A stretch of DNA of 64,000 bases from Tethya wilhelma (taxonomy: Eukaryota; Porifera; Demospongiae; Tethyida; Tethyidae), in NCBI GenBank assembly GCA_964030475.1, contig CAXIPT010000002.1, positions 6,547,715 through 6,611,714 of the forward strand, read 5' to 3'. Positions 47,609 through 58,441 of the stretch are shown here, piece by piece. Position 1 is the stretch's first letter, and each line of letters opens with the position of its first letter. The translations under genes and the position numbers were made by a program. The notes below the pieces were generated by a model. The model was not told the origin of the DNA, made no database searches, and was given only the letters and a program-made list of their open reading frames with translations.

Positions 47609-48962
47609 GTTTTAGTGCCTAACGTTGAATGCGAGCGGAAGCAAGTGCTGGGGTTGCTTTGTGTTCATCAAAGAGATACTGCAATGGCTATAAATTTTCG
47701 GCCGTAAAGGTATTGGTGGAAGCGTTTGACACCAAAGATAATTGCAAGTGCTTCTTTGTCTAGTTGGGCCTAGTTAAGAGTATTTCTTTTCAGCTGGAGC
47801 CAGAGAATGGGAGGCAAATGTGACAGGCATTTATGTGCCATCGTCTAACTTGTGTGAGAGAACAGCTCCAACGCCATATGGTGAAGCATCCCAGGCTCTT
47901 TGGAGGATCGTAGTGAATCAAAAGGCTCTCAGCTAGATGAGCTAGAGTGACATCTTAGCTTCCTTGAATGCTTGTTGTTGTTCAGTGCACCATGTCCACC
48001 GAGCATTTTTGTGGAGGAGTCTGTAGAGTGGGGCAAGAGTGCTGGATAAATTTGGCAAAAACTTACAGTAGTAGTTCAGCGAGCCTAAGAAGGACTTGAG
48101 TTGAGACACGTTGTGAGGGGCAGGAGCCTCATGCACGGATTGCTTTGACTTTGTCAGTTAGTGGCTGTAGGCCTTGAGCAGAGATTCTGTGTCCCAAATA
48201 GTCTACTGAGGGGAGAATGAATGCACACTTTGAGAGTTTGAGTTGGACGTTAGCCTTTTCCAGCCGATTCAGCACTTCCAGGTTGTGGAGATGTTCGTTC
48301 CTGTGATCAAGATATTGTCTAGGTACACAGTTACATGAGGAATACCTTTCAGGATGCTCTCTATAGCACGCTGGAAGATACTTGGTGCTAAAGATACTCT
48401 GAACGGTAGGCACTTGTAGCAGTAGAGCAGGGACTACAAGCTTACAGTGAGTATTAATTGTGGTGTGTTGTTTGGATTCTTCATCAAGAGGAACCTGTTG
48501 GTAAGCATGGAGTATATCCAGTTTAGAGAATGACTTGCCACCTGACAGTGATGCAAAAAGATCCTCAATTTTGGGTAGAGGGTATGTGTCAGTCTCAGAA
48601 GCTTGGTTCACTGTAAGCTTGTAGTCCCTGCAGATCCTAACAGAGCCATCCTGTTTCACCACAGGTACTATGGGAGCGGCCCAGTCTGAAAATTCCACAC
48701 GTTCCAGTACATCCTGTTGTTCCAGTCGGTCAAGTTCATGCTCAACCTTTGATTTGAGTGCATATGGAATGGATCTGGCACGGTAGAACTTGGGTGTAGC
48801 ATCTAGCTTAATGTTGAACCTGGCAGTAACTCCTACAATACAGCCCATTTTGTCTTTAAATACAGAAGGGTGACGGTCAAGAAAGGCTTGGTGAGGCTTT
48901 GGTGAAATGTTCAGCATGGAAGACCAGTCGAGTTGGATTACTCGCAGCCAATCCCGTCCCAA
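47609..48962 (-). pseudogene. Gypsy reverse transcriptase and RNase H
   Basis: RT motifs on the reverse strand: 'GRDWLRVIQLDW', 'ELDRLEQQDVLERVEFSDWA', 'PIVPVVKQDGSVRICRDYK', 'DTYPLPKIEDLFASLSGG' and 'FSKLDILHAYQQV'. The active-site box near 48315 reads YLDN instead of YLDD and is also out of frame with the preceding ORF. RNase H follows at about 47660-48136 ('FLGSLNYYCKFLPNLSST', 'WTWCTEQQQAFKEAK') with further breaks. In working elements these enzymes copy the RNA genome into DNA; this copy is inactive. Confidence 0.9.
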
Positions 48963-49029
48963 TAAACGAGGACCTTGGCCTTTGATGATGTAGAGAGGCA
49001 GTTTGTTTGCTTGATGATTGTAGTTGACT

Positions 49030-50076
49030 TCAACTGTGGTTGACCCATGTATGTTTTGAGATGAGGGTCAGTGTCGGTGCTGAGTGAGTGTCCCAAAGAG
49101 AATGGTAGGTGGTCTCACTGATGACGGTGAAAGTGGCTCCTGTATTCACTTCTGGAGAATTGTTCAACTCCATAGAGACTTGGAGTGGTTGTGGTGTCTG
49201 GTTACTGGAGGTCGAATGATACATTCCAGCAGCATATTCTGCATCAGAGGAGGACTGGGAGGTGCTTTTACAGCTGTCGGCTACAACTTCGTGGGTGCCT
49301 TTGACAGAGGAGGGGGAGTGTTTCTTGAGTCTGGAGTAGAACACCATTGCGATATGTCCTTGCTTCATACAAAAGTTGCAAGTAGCATCTTTGAATCGGC
49401 ACTTTGATTGCCAGTGTTTTCTGCCACACCTGTAGCTTGGTTTTGGGGGAGGTTGAGAAGTATGAGGGGTGTTTTTTAACTGGTCTTGGTTGTGTCTTGG
49501 GGCTTTGTCGCTGCAAGAGTTGAATATATGATGGAAGGGGTCCTTGCAGTAGTTTTGCTCCTGACTCGGCTGACGAGCCATCTTCAGGCCTTTGCTAGAT
49601 GTGAGGCCCTCTTCATAGAGTAGTTTGCATTGCAGGCGGTGATCGTTGCAACCACAAACCAAGCGATCCAACAACATTTCGTTTGGAGAGTCCCAGAATC
49701 CACAGTTTTCTGAAATTTTCCGGAGAGCGGCAATGAAGCCACTGTACATTTCATCTGGATGTCGTGAAGAGAATGAAATTCCTTTCTTATAACAATAGAA
49801 GATGTTTTAGGTGAGAGAGGATCCTTCACCAGCTTGACCAATTGAGCATAGGTTTTGGTGTTGGGTGCATCTGGCTGCACCAAATTCCTAATTAGCTGGT
49901 ATGTGGGTGGACCACATACGCTGAGGAGAATAGCACGTTTCTGTTGTCGATCTGCCTTCAGCATTGTCAGCAACCTTGTTTGCAAGAAAATATTTTTCGA
50001 GATGTTCTGTATAGCAGGTCCAATCTTCTGCTTGCGGATCAAATGCACCAATGCTGTCAGGAGTTGCTGCTGCCAT
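49030..50076 (-). pseudogene. Gypsy gag and protease, frame-broken
   Basis: Gag starts at 50076 ('MAAATPDSIGAF', 'DWTCYTEHLEKYFLANKV') and continues in another frame with 'PPTYQLIRNLVQPDAPNTKT'. The third frame (49030-49749) carries 'LVCGCNDHRLQCKLLYEEGL', a zinc-knuckle pair ('CGRKHWQSKCRF', 'CNFCMKQGHIAMVFYS') with the first and last Cys replaced by Ser and Phe, and a protease site reading V-N-T-G-A instead of the catalytic D-T/S-G. Nucleocapsid and protease functions are therefore lost. Confidence 0.85.
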
Positions 50077-50100
50077 GTCATTTTCTCCTTGTCACCAATT

Positions 50101-50444
50101 TGTAATATCATGAGTGGTAAGGGCTTTAACAACTTCTTGTAGTATCCAAATACCAAGACAAAATACAAGAATAGAGTAGTTGCTTATTATAAAATACAAA
50201 AAGGAGAACATCTAGAACATTCTAAAGTCACACACATCCTGTCTACACATTACTATTTATGTGCTAGACATAAAGCTAAGCATTGTATAGCACGAAGTGA
50301 AAAAGAGATAATATATCACATCACAAAAAGAAAGTTATACCTATGTTAAAATTGTAGAAGTGTGATTAACAGGAAATGCTCTAAGATAGAAGGTAAACAT
50401 CAATACAATTAAAATATTACTAATGAGTTCAAAGAATTATTACA
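50101..50444 (-). repeat. 5' LTR of the Gypsy element
   Basis: 344 bp, boundaries tgtaat...attaca, adjoining the agtgt target duplication at 50445-50449. Confidence 0.9.
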
Positions 50445-50449
50445 AGTGT

Positions 50450-50930
50450 AAAAAGGCACTTCTAGCAGCAGTGGTACTCTCAGAGATTTGCTGTATGTTG
50501 GAAGCAAAGACTGTCTGCAGGACTGGTGGGTGCCGTTCACCTTGTGTATTTCACAGTTAACTAGGAACCACTTCCCAGTTAATTGAACAACTGATCGGGA
50601 CCTAGGAGTCTCACCAAATACCAATACAACAGACTTTACAGCAGCAACCCGAGATATCATTGATTGCAGCTCAGGAGGCACGTGACCTTACAACTGGGAA
50701 GAGGTCATCGGCGAACATTGGAGCGCCACAATAGATACTGCCTATATAGTGACCCCAAGTCCTGGTCAATAGGGAAGGAACTTGACTCTTTGAAGTTTCA
50801 AAGCACTGAGCTATAGAGTTATTGCTATCAAGACCAAGAGTGAATAGCCTCAGCGAACTCTTCTGTAGTGAGCAGGACACCTGGTTCCAAAGAGGCATCA
50901 CATGCTATAGATTTTTTCAAGATCTGCATG
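50450..50930 (-). pseudogene. LINE reverse transcriptase fragment, right part
   Basis: Reverse strand 'YCGAPMFADDLFPVV' holds the RT catalytic box as F-A-D-D, followed by 'SVVLVFGETPRSRSV'. The sequence stops at the Gypsy target duplication and resumes at 42267. Frame-broken. Confidence 0.7.
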
Positions 50931-51156
50931 TACTCATGACATTCGTGAAAGCAAGATTGAAGCCTGAGGTAAGAGGTGAGACCAGGTCGAAAAAATAATC
51001 TGCGGGGCCTTCACATATATAATCACCTGTAAAAGTCTGAACATTGAGGGTTAGGGTGATGATTGGTTTGGACACCTTTCCATTAAACTGTCTGACCTTC
51101 CGAAATATCTTTGATGAGTTGTTGCAAGATCTTGGAAGAAGGTAAAAAAAAAAAGA

Positions 51157-51937
51157 ATGGCAACCACCAGTAAGTCTGAAATTTCAGTGTCTATACTGGA
51201 AGGCAACTTTGCTCAACTTCTTGCTGGAGGAGTACCCACTTCAATTTGCTTCCATTTGCAAGAGAATGGTCTTCAGTTTGATAGTTCTGTATGGACTGCA
51301 AAGCAATCCAGAACAGGTTTTTCTGTTAGCTTCTTTTGGAAGTGCAGTGCCAGTCAAACCACTCCAGAAGCCGTTGCCAAGAAGAAGCTTAACAGAAAAA
51401 TAAGAGGAAGAAAAACAAAGAGGCTTCTTGTGTTCAGCAATGCTCAGCACCAGCTACTCATCCTCCATCTACTACAGCTACGCAAGAACAAAACAAAGCT
51501 GTGGACACCCCAGTTCTGTATCCTCAGAAGATGATTCCGAAGCTATTCAACTAATAAATTGCAATGAAGTGTCTTTTAAGTGTAAGGATCAAGCCCCTGG
51601 AGTACAGTACAAAGAAGGCAAGCAGGAAGGGTGGATATACGTAAAACGAAGAAAAAGAGTAAAGAGACAGACATTTAGTGGTATTGAACATAGTGACGAC
51701 AGTGGTAGTGAACTGGATGTTGAGGGTGCTCGTGAAGTCAGGTATGAAGTGCGTAATGATGTCCCAGGCTTGTTTACTAGAAAAGGATGTACAACAAGTA
51801 GTGTACATGTTAACTGGACACCGATAAAACCTCATTCACCTATATCTTCAAGATTACGTTCCCCTACTAAAAAAATCAATGAACTCGGCTACATCAATAC
51901 AACTCTAATTTATGTTATTGTTTGTTGTTTGTTTTAG
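51157..51937 (+). pseudogene. W-family ORF, most complete copy (copy 3), two frame changes
   Basis: A long coding texture starts with ATG at 51157: 'MATTSKSEISVSILEGNFAQ', 'LLAGGVPTSICFHLQENG', 'TGFSVSFFWK', then a basic stretch 'KKKLNRKIRGRKTK'. A Pro/Thr-rich linker in a second frame covers about 51413-51530. A third frame to 51937 carries 'DQAPGVQYKEGKQEGW', the basic 'VKRRKRVKRQ', 'HSDDSGSELDVEG', 'NDVPGLFTRK' and 'VNWTPIKPHSPISSRLRS'. The C-terminal half matches copies at 16317 and 34399. Function unknown; I suspect an ORF1- or gag-like protein because of basic linkers, multicopy dispersal and AAT tails on the other copies. Confidence 0.5.
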
Positions 51938-51999
51938 TTTTGTTTGTTTACCAGCAGCATCATCTTATGATGTCTGTCTGTCAGCCAAGCCATTGAGTC

Positions 52000-53000
52000 T
52001 TGGCTGTAAAGTCCATGAGAAGTTGTCTCTCAGCTCGCTTTTCAGATATCGAAGGTGAGTTCTCAGCATGTTAATCTTAAAAACCATTCAGGGGGTTCCA
52101 ACTCATTGCAAGTCCTGTGTTCTTGGTGCTCTACTTGGGTCTTATTACCTATATCCACCTAGTCTTGCGGGCCAGCCCCTTTTAAGGAAAGAAAGAGTAT
52201 GGTAACACCTGCATTGTTCAAAGGTCCAGGAATTTCTTGCACCGTTCAATTGGCCACAGCATGTTAGCTATACAATAGTAGTCCCCATTAGAGGTGAAGT
52301 CATTATACCACTTGTCAATTTTGATAACAGCAAAACCACACCACAATTTGCTGACAGTGCGGAACAAACTACTGACAGTAGTGTTAAATTACCAGACTCT
52401 TCCTTTCCAGAGTCTGACTCACGAGACTAATATTCATCAGCGTAAACTTAACTTTGTAAATTCGTTATCCAACCTCACTGATGAATCACTCCCCAAGCAT
52501 TTTGCTTATTGCCAAGCATGAATTTACCAGCTGTGCAGGTGTTCTCTCTACCTTTGATAGACAAGTACAACCACTCTCTACTACAGCACAGTATTAGTAT
52601 GTCTGTGCGGAAGAGAACTATCAAGAAACAGCTCAATATTGTGTCTTATCTAGGCTTCTTGGAGGACTGTACCTATCATGTTAGCAAGTGTGACATATTA
52701 ACTTTCAGTTGCCTACTTGCTCACTGGGCAGTCACTCTGGGCATTACTCCTCTTATTAGACTCCACAACTTTTGGGTAAGACTTCTAGTTGGGTGTGATG
52801 GGATAGAGAAAGATGCATCCACAGATCACGGCAGTTCCCTCAGCCTGCTAACGACCCTTCTTGCTGCATCTGTAAAACATGCAGAGCATCACGTACCTAT
52901 AGCAGAGGAGGTAGGACACACTTGACCTTTCGGTAATGAGGTCGCTAATTAATTGCAGACTGGCTTACAGGGAGATTTTTGAAGATTGCAAGCGTGATAT
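52000..53000. other. No recognised gene; protein-like texture at 52260-52925
   Basis: Plus-strand stretches such as 'SLPLIDKYNHSLLQHSI' and 'HQRKLNFVNSLSNLTDESLP' look vaguely coding but lie in different frames. I do not recognise a family and cannot call a gene. It could be an extension of the W element or another decayed repeat. Confidence 0.3.
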
Positions 53001-53182
53001 TCAAACTCAGCACCCTTAGTAAGAGATCACTTTATTTTTTGCTTTTTGGGCTCTCGGCAAGGAGTAATGCAAGCGTGTTGAAAAGTTAATTAACATTCCA
53101 TAGTCCAGTAGCAGGAAAACAAAGGCTCTGCAGATAAAAAAAAAGACAGGTTTCCCCCCTAAATCAATAGTGGTAAGTTTAN

Positions 53183-53220
53183 GTGTGTGTGTGTGCATGT
53201 GTGTGTGTGTGTGTGTTTGT
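53183..53220. repeat. (TG)n microsatellite at contig edge
   Basis: Begins directly after the N at 53182. Confidence 0.85.
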
Positions 53221-53305
53221 TTGTTTGCAATTGCCTAAAAGTGAAATTTTATATAATTATAGGGTAATTGCCGGTTATACTGCATGCATGGGTGGAAGTG
53301 ATAAT

Positions 53306-53669
53306 CAGGGGCGTAGCTAGCATTGGGCTCGAGGGGCTCGAGCCCCCCCTTTCTTGCTGACCGGAAGTAAAATTATTACCAATTATTAGTAAATTTCTAT
53401 TGTAAACGATGCCTTTGTCAGCAGTAAGCCCATACAAAATAGTTGGCTGACACTTCTTACATTGCTAGCTGTCGTTTCTGCCGTTTTCCAAGCTACCAGC
53501 TTCTTGAATCGCTCGAAATCGCTGGATTGCACGATAGCAAAGATGGGTCAAAGGTCGGGAAATCGATCACGTGCACTAATTAGTGGGCGTGGCACCCTAA
53601 AATTTTCGCGCGCTTTGCGCGCAGAAAACATTCAGCCCCCCCTTCTTTGCAATCCTGGCTACGCCCCTG
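53306..53669. mobile_element. 364-bp CAGGGGCGTAGC-ended MITE with 5-bp duplication
   Basis: Ends caggggcgtagctagc and tcctggctacgcccctg; ataat is duplicated at 53301-53305 and 53670-53674. Same length as the copy at 36148-36511. Confidence 0.88.
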
Positions 53670-53814
53670 ATAATAGTGTAGCTAGGAGCCATAGGAGGCA
53701 AATGGCAAAAAAAAAAGTTGTTGAATGCCCTTATTATTAAGTGGGGGGCACTCAACCATGCATCGAGTGCCCCTTACTTAAGGGTGTTGTAACTATTATG
53801 TGTTTGTGTGTATG

Positions 53815-56062
53815 TCATAATAATATTGTTGTTGATGCACAGTCTGCTTTGAAAATACCTCCAAAAAATCATTAGTAGCATGAACATTTCTCTTAGGGTT
53901 ACTTGGAACATTCCTTCTGTTCAAAAGGTTCTGCAGCTGCTTCAGTGTTCCTGGGTCCTTGTGTGCATGTTGATCATAGAGTCTTTTCCATATGACCTAA
54001 TAGTTGCGCATATGTATGTGTGTAGACAAGTTTAAAATTAATATTAATGAAATTATTTTAATTATCATTACCTCAAGCAAGCAGACATCAGCATGCCAAT
54101 CTGCAGAAGCTGGAATTAGACCTTCCAGCCGACCAACTGCTGAGTGGGATCCTTCTCTCATTGCCTCAGCACTTCTGGCCCTGATAGCTGACAATAGATC
54201 CCCAAACATCAATAACTTATGAAGCACCTGAGAGATGAACCTCCCTGTCAAGCTATGGTGTAGACAGTGATATTTCCTTTTCTTTTAATGGAACATACTG
54301 ATGTAAGTCCAATAAAATGTCAACTATCTCATCCAACTTGTTCTCGTTTTTCAGAATAACTCCTAGAGGGATCTGAAATAGAGTAAATTTAAACTGAAAT
54401 AGTGATAGGATAATTAATATTGATTGACTTACTATAGTAGACTTCTTGCACATATCATCATAATGTTCATGTTTGATATGGTCGTCAACCAAGTGAGAGA
54501 AGATAGAGAATGCCGGAATGTACTTGACCACAATTTGTAATGCTAGGGTAGCAAAATTTGTAAGAAGTTGTGTGTGGTCGTCATTTGATGGTAGAAGAGA
54601 TGATTCATCCAGAGACGTAGGATCGACATTTGGAGGAGAATCAGACAATTGAGAGAAATCACATCGATCGTGTGCAGCGTATGTGTTAACATAATGTTCC
54701 GAACGTGTCTTGGAAGCAAGGGTTTCAAATCTGGGCTTTACATTACTGTCTACATTATCCATTACTAGAACATAACCATCCCAACACTCACTTGACAGTG
54801 TATCTTTGGTACGAGAGTCACTACTTTCGGGGATTGAGGATGGCATATCAAGAGAAATGTTCTCAGGATCAGGGAAGTCACTATCCTCACATACAGGTAC
54901 AGACTGGACTTGAGAAATCGGTGTTGATGCCATGTAAGGCTGTAGTGGAGACCCTTCGGGATCTGGAAATGCATAATCAGATTCAGAAGCTTCTGAACCC
55001 ATTGATGAACTGAGTGGAGAGTATCCCAAATTGATACTACAACAATCTGAACCATCATCAAAAGAATCACTCTCAGGCTCGTCAAAATCACTCCAGTGAT
55101 TCCAGTCTAGACCCGTGAATTGAAAGCTGTCAGAGTCCATGTAACCTGAATTTGCTTCCAGTAATAATAAAATTATTATGATTCAATACTTTTATATTAT
55201 GTACTATACTTGTATGGCCATGGTATCCATGGCTATGCCTGCATGAACTCACATCAACTCCAGATGAAGAGTGTACCGTCAATCTTTCTTGTAAATTAGT
55301 CTGCCAGTCTAAAACATGTTCATCATGTTTTTCAGCAATTTTATCCATTAGCTTAGTTGTTCCTTGATGAGAGAGGGTGATCATGAGTTTTTGAAGCCGA
55401 GTAAACACCTATGTGTAAACTGAAGCTGACATCTTGCACAATACATAAACATAAACTTAATTGTACCTTCTTAGTGGCATTCACACACTTCAACATCAGT
55501 GACAAAATACTCTGGACTAAATTGACTTCTTTGTTTTGCAACTTCAAAAGAATGCATATACACATGCATAGGCACTGGTCTCACAGCCACCGTCTTTCGT
55601 TTTTTAAATGGGATCAATCTTTCAATCAAAGACAACAAGGTAGGAGCATGCTCAGTGATTTCTGTCCACACAGTATCCCATGAAAAATTTTCTAAAGATG
55701 TCCTTGTAGTCATCCTCATAATTGAATCGTGATTCTTAGAACAGAGAAATTGTATTTCTCGCCTTGCAATGGAACAAATGGAGGTCACCGATTCATCGGT
55801 CAATGCTGGATTATCTACAACTGCATGGGCAATTGACTTTATGTTTCCTCTGCCTACAATTCTAGCAATTTTCTTCAATGACGATGAAACATGAAGATAT
55901 CGTGGTTTATGTGACCTGACGACAACCTGTCATAATTATTACAATAATAGCTTATAGGATAATAATTATTCACAGTGTTAAATGCTTCCTTACAGTTACT
56001 GGAGGAGACGATATAGATTGAGCATCAGATTCAGCAGGCAATAGTGGAAATGTATTTTCTAT
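53815..56062 (-). pseudogene. Multi-exon DUF6589-like transposon-associated gene, decayed
   Basis: Splice-bounded exons on the reverse strand: from about 56062 to 55994, 55926-55467, 55408-55253, 55145-54433, 54372-54072 and 53996 to a stop at 53815. Key segments: 'SWDTVWTEITEHAPTLLSLI', 'LKLQNKEVNLVQSILSLML', 'LSHQGTTKLMDKIAEKHDEH', 'GYVLVMDNVDSNVKPRF' with 'SEHYVNTYAAHDRCDFSQLS', 'IPLGVILKNENKLDEIVDIL', 'FISQVLHKLLMFGDLLSAIR' and 'LQNLLNRRNVPSNPKRNVHA'. This order resembles DUF6589 proteins, multicopy in many invertebrates and fungi and of unknown function. The 460- and 301-bp exons each contain a visible one-base frame change, and the exon at 55145 is out of phase with its predecessor, so it is probably a pseudogene. 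Confidence 0.55.
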
Positions 56063-56176
56063 CGTTTGAACGCAGTGAATTAGATGGAAAAATAGCTCTC
56101 ATCGTTGCCAAGAATGTGCATGCGTGTCATGCTGTGTGTTGCTGCAATCTGATTGGCTGCAGTTTGGTATTTAAGG
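56061..56176 (-). promoter_or_regulatory. 117-bp block mirrored at 57547-57660 (candidate shared 5' end)
   Basis: The sequence around the presumed 5' end of the DUF6589-like gene (read leftwards: cttaaataccaaactgcagc ... tctaattcactgc) is nearly identical to 57547-57660 in inverted orientation, only three or so substitutions apart. It ends at an assembly N (56177). It could be a promoter/5'UTR of a repeated gene or the terminal repeat of the element. Confidence 0.45.
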
Positions 56177-56599
56177 NAACAATGGCCCACATTGTTCAAA
56201 TGAGAATCTGATAATATTTAATTTCATGACTTTTGATGACAGTGAGTAGGCTTATCAACCCGAGGTCCCTCCTACTGGCCACTGAGAGGAGCTGGGGTCA
56301 ACTGAGTAGTTTATTCCCTCTGTACATTGTCTAATGGTTGCTTTCACATAGGTACATCAACGTATTCTGCAACAGAACACACATTTGGCTTAATTTTTAC
56401 CTACAGACCTATAAGTAATAAATACTATGTCTGTTAGAGTGGAGCACTTACTGTAAATTGTATACAATTATAACAAAAAAATTTTCAACATGTATAATGC
56501 CAAGTAGTCACGCTTAGCATACCAACAAAACTGATTTAATTTTGTCCTGCTGCTGGTTTGAAACCTTCCTTTCTGGGGTAACTTAAACTCCAGTATCAC

Positions 56600-57540
56600 A
56601 TTAGAGCTGGGATGCTGCTTCCTCAGATGCTATACTTGTCTCTTGTGCGGGTTCTAGTTCACGATCCAGTAATCCAGTTAGTTTCTATAGTGGTAGACAT
56701 GTACGGTCACAGTAATACTAGCTTGAAAATTGAATGCTATCTAATTCTGTCCTGTATACATGTATTGCAAGATCTACTAGGCTTACCCTCTCTCTCTCTC
56801 TTCATAAGCAGCTCTGAGTCTGCCACTATTTGGCAAAGAACCATCATGGATATTGGTGGCCTGCTTGATGATCTCTTTCAATATCTGAAATCAGTACCAA
56901 CAGGCTGAGCCTTCTCCGAAAACTTGGTCTTGCACTAGATACTTGTGGACCTCTGGAATATAGTTGGAATGGCATCAGATTTATGTCTTCTTTTCTCCTG
57001 CATGCCCCTCAGATCTGATCAGAGAAGTCAGGCAACCTCAAAATGGTCTCAGGCTGGCAATTTGCTCTTGTTCTCTGTATTTTTTTACCCATTGCAACGT
57101 ATAACAGGATCTTTGGGAACTTGAAAAGACTGACATCTTCACAATATGTGTTAGAACATCCTGCAGCAACTCAGCGCTTCACTATGGGGGCTAGAAAACA
57201 GCAACCAGGCTATGCTTTGTGCTTCTTTGCGCTGAACTCGTTCCCCCCGTGACGTCACACATAAACCCCGCCCATCAAGGAAATACATTGCAATCTCATT
57301 TTGCAGTGATTTTTTAGCTCAATTCTTGGGGTTATTGTCCACTGTAGACTTGCAATAAAAAAAAACAAGCCTGATATTCCAAATGTACACCACCTGAGCT
57401 ACAGTTTGATACCAAAAAATAAATTTTTCAGTTTTTCATGTCAGCCCCCCTTTAAATACCTCCACACTAAAGGTAGAAAATTTACCAGGACTGCCTGTCC
57501 GTCGCCATAGTTGCCGAGAGTGCCACTGGAGTAACTATTC
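56600..57540. other. No recognised gene
   Basis: A plus-strand ORF of 98 codons at 56612-56908 has no motif I know. The reverse strand has broken coding-like texture. Left unassigned. Confidence 0.35.
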
Positions 57541-57546
57541 ACCCCT

Positions 57547-57660
57547 TAAATACCAAACTGCAGCCAATCAGATTGCAGCAACACACAGCATGACACGCAT
57601 GCGCATTCTTGGCAACGATGAGAGCTATTTTTCCATCTAATTCACTGCATTCAAACGATA
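57547..57660 (+). repeat. Inverted partner of the 56061-56176 block
   Basis: Reads cttaaataccaaactgcagc ... atctaattcactgcattcaa; the similarity fades after the cgatacaaaatacat segment, which still loosely resembles the first exon of the DUF6589-like gene. Confidence 0.7.
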
Positions 57661-58441
57661 CAAAATACATCTCTCATCTGTTGCCACAATACCCAGTTTG
57701 ACCGTGAATTGATGTGATTGCATGTGGGGCACATGCGTCTAGTATGCATGACGCATGGGGTTGAGATGAGAGGTTGTAATGACTGAAGGCTAGAGCACTG
57801 ATCTAGACGAGGCTTCTTTCTTATTAGTTGGTCAGCTGGCTCAGTAAGGGGTCTTTTCTGGGTGATTTTTAATATAACGATGATGTGTTATGATATTAAA
57901 CATGGAGACATTGTTATCAGCATATATACCTTTGAAGGGCTCTCAAAATTGAGGCTACGTCTAGCTTTAGGCTCACCCCCATCATCATGACTACTGGGCC
58001 GTGCGGATTGAGCAATATTACACTGTAGTTATGTCATGCAAAATTATAATAAATCAATGATACTCGTGTTAATGAGCTATCTTAGACTATTAAGATGCTT
58101 ACTTGGATGAAACTTTGCAATAACTGCTCTTGCAGTGCACATAATTTCACTGTAGTGATTCCAGCATGGCTTGCACACAAAAGCAGGATTTCCAAGATAT
58201 TGCTCTATCTGTGGTTGATATATTGTGGTTCTGCTATATATACTGCCCAAAAGCGTGTTAAGTAACCGATGTACGTTACTCCCACGGTTCACATTCCTCC
58301 TGTTGCCTTTTTTGTGACCAAAGACGTTGAGCATACCTTGCATATTTCCTCCATATTTTATTTACCACCTGCACTTCCATGTCTTCCTTGTGGCTAAAAC
58401 ACGTGGCCTGCCTGCGGTATAAATTACATGAATCCCACCAT

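Larger units (their letters stand above)
42273..50444 (-). mobile_element. Ty3/Gypsy LTR retrotransposon, 8.2 kb including a nested hAT
   Basis: The LTRs at 42273-42595 (3') and 50101-50444 (5') both begin tgtaatatcatgagtggtaa on the plus strand and are similar apart from indels. A 5-bp duplication agtgt flanks the whole element (42268-42272 and 50445-50449). A polypurine tract (read on the minus strand as aaaagaggag) abuts the 3' LTR, and a TGGTGAC primer-binding-like start lies three bases inside the 5' LTR. The order on the minus strand is gag, protease, RT, RNase H, integrase, as in Ty3/Gypsy. All coding parts carry frame changes. The hAT at 43715-47340 splits the integrase region. Confidence 0.92.

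Noticed and set aside
56612..56908. 98-codon plus-strand ORF with hydrophobic stretches
   Set aside because: No recognisable domain, no supporting splice structure, neighbours are decayed repeats.
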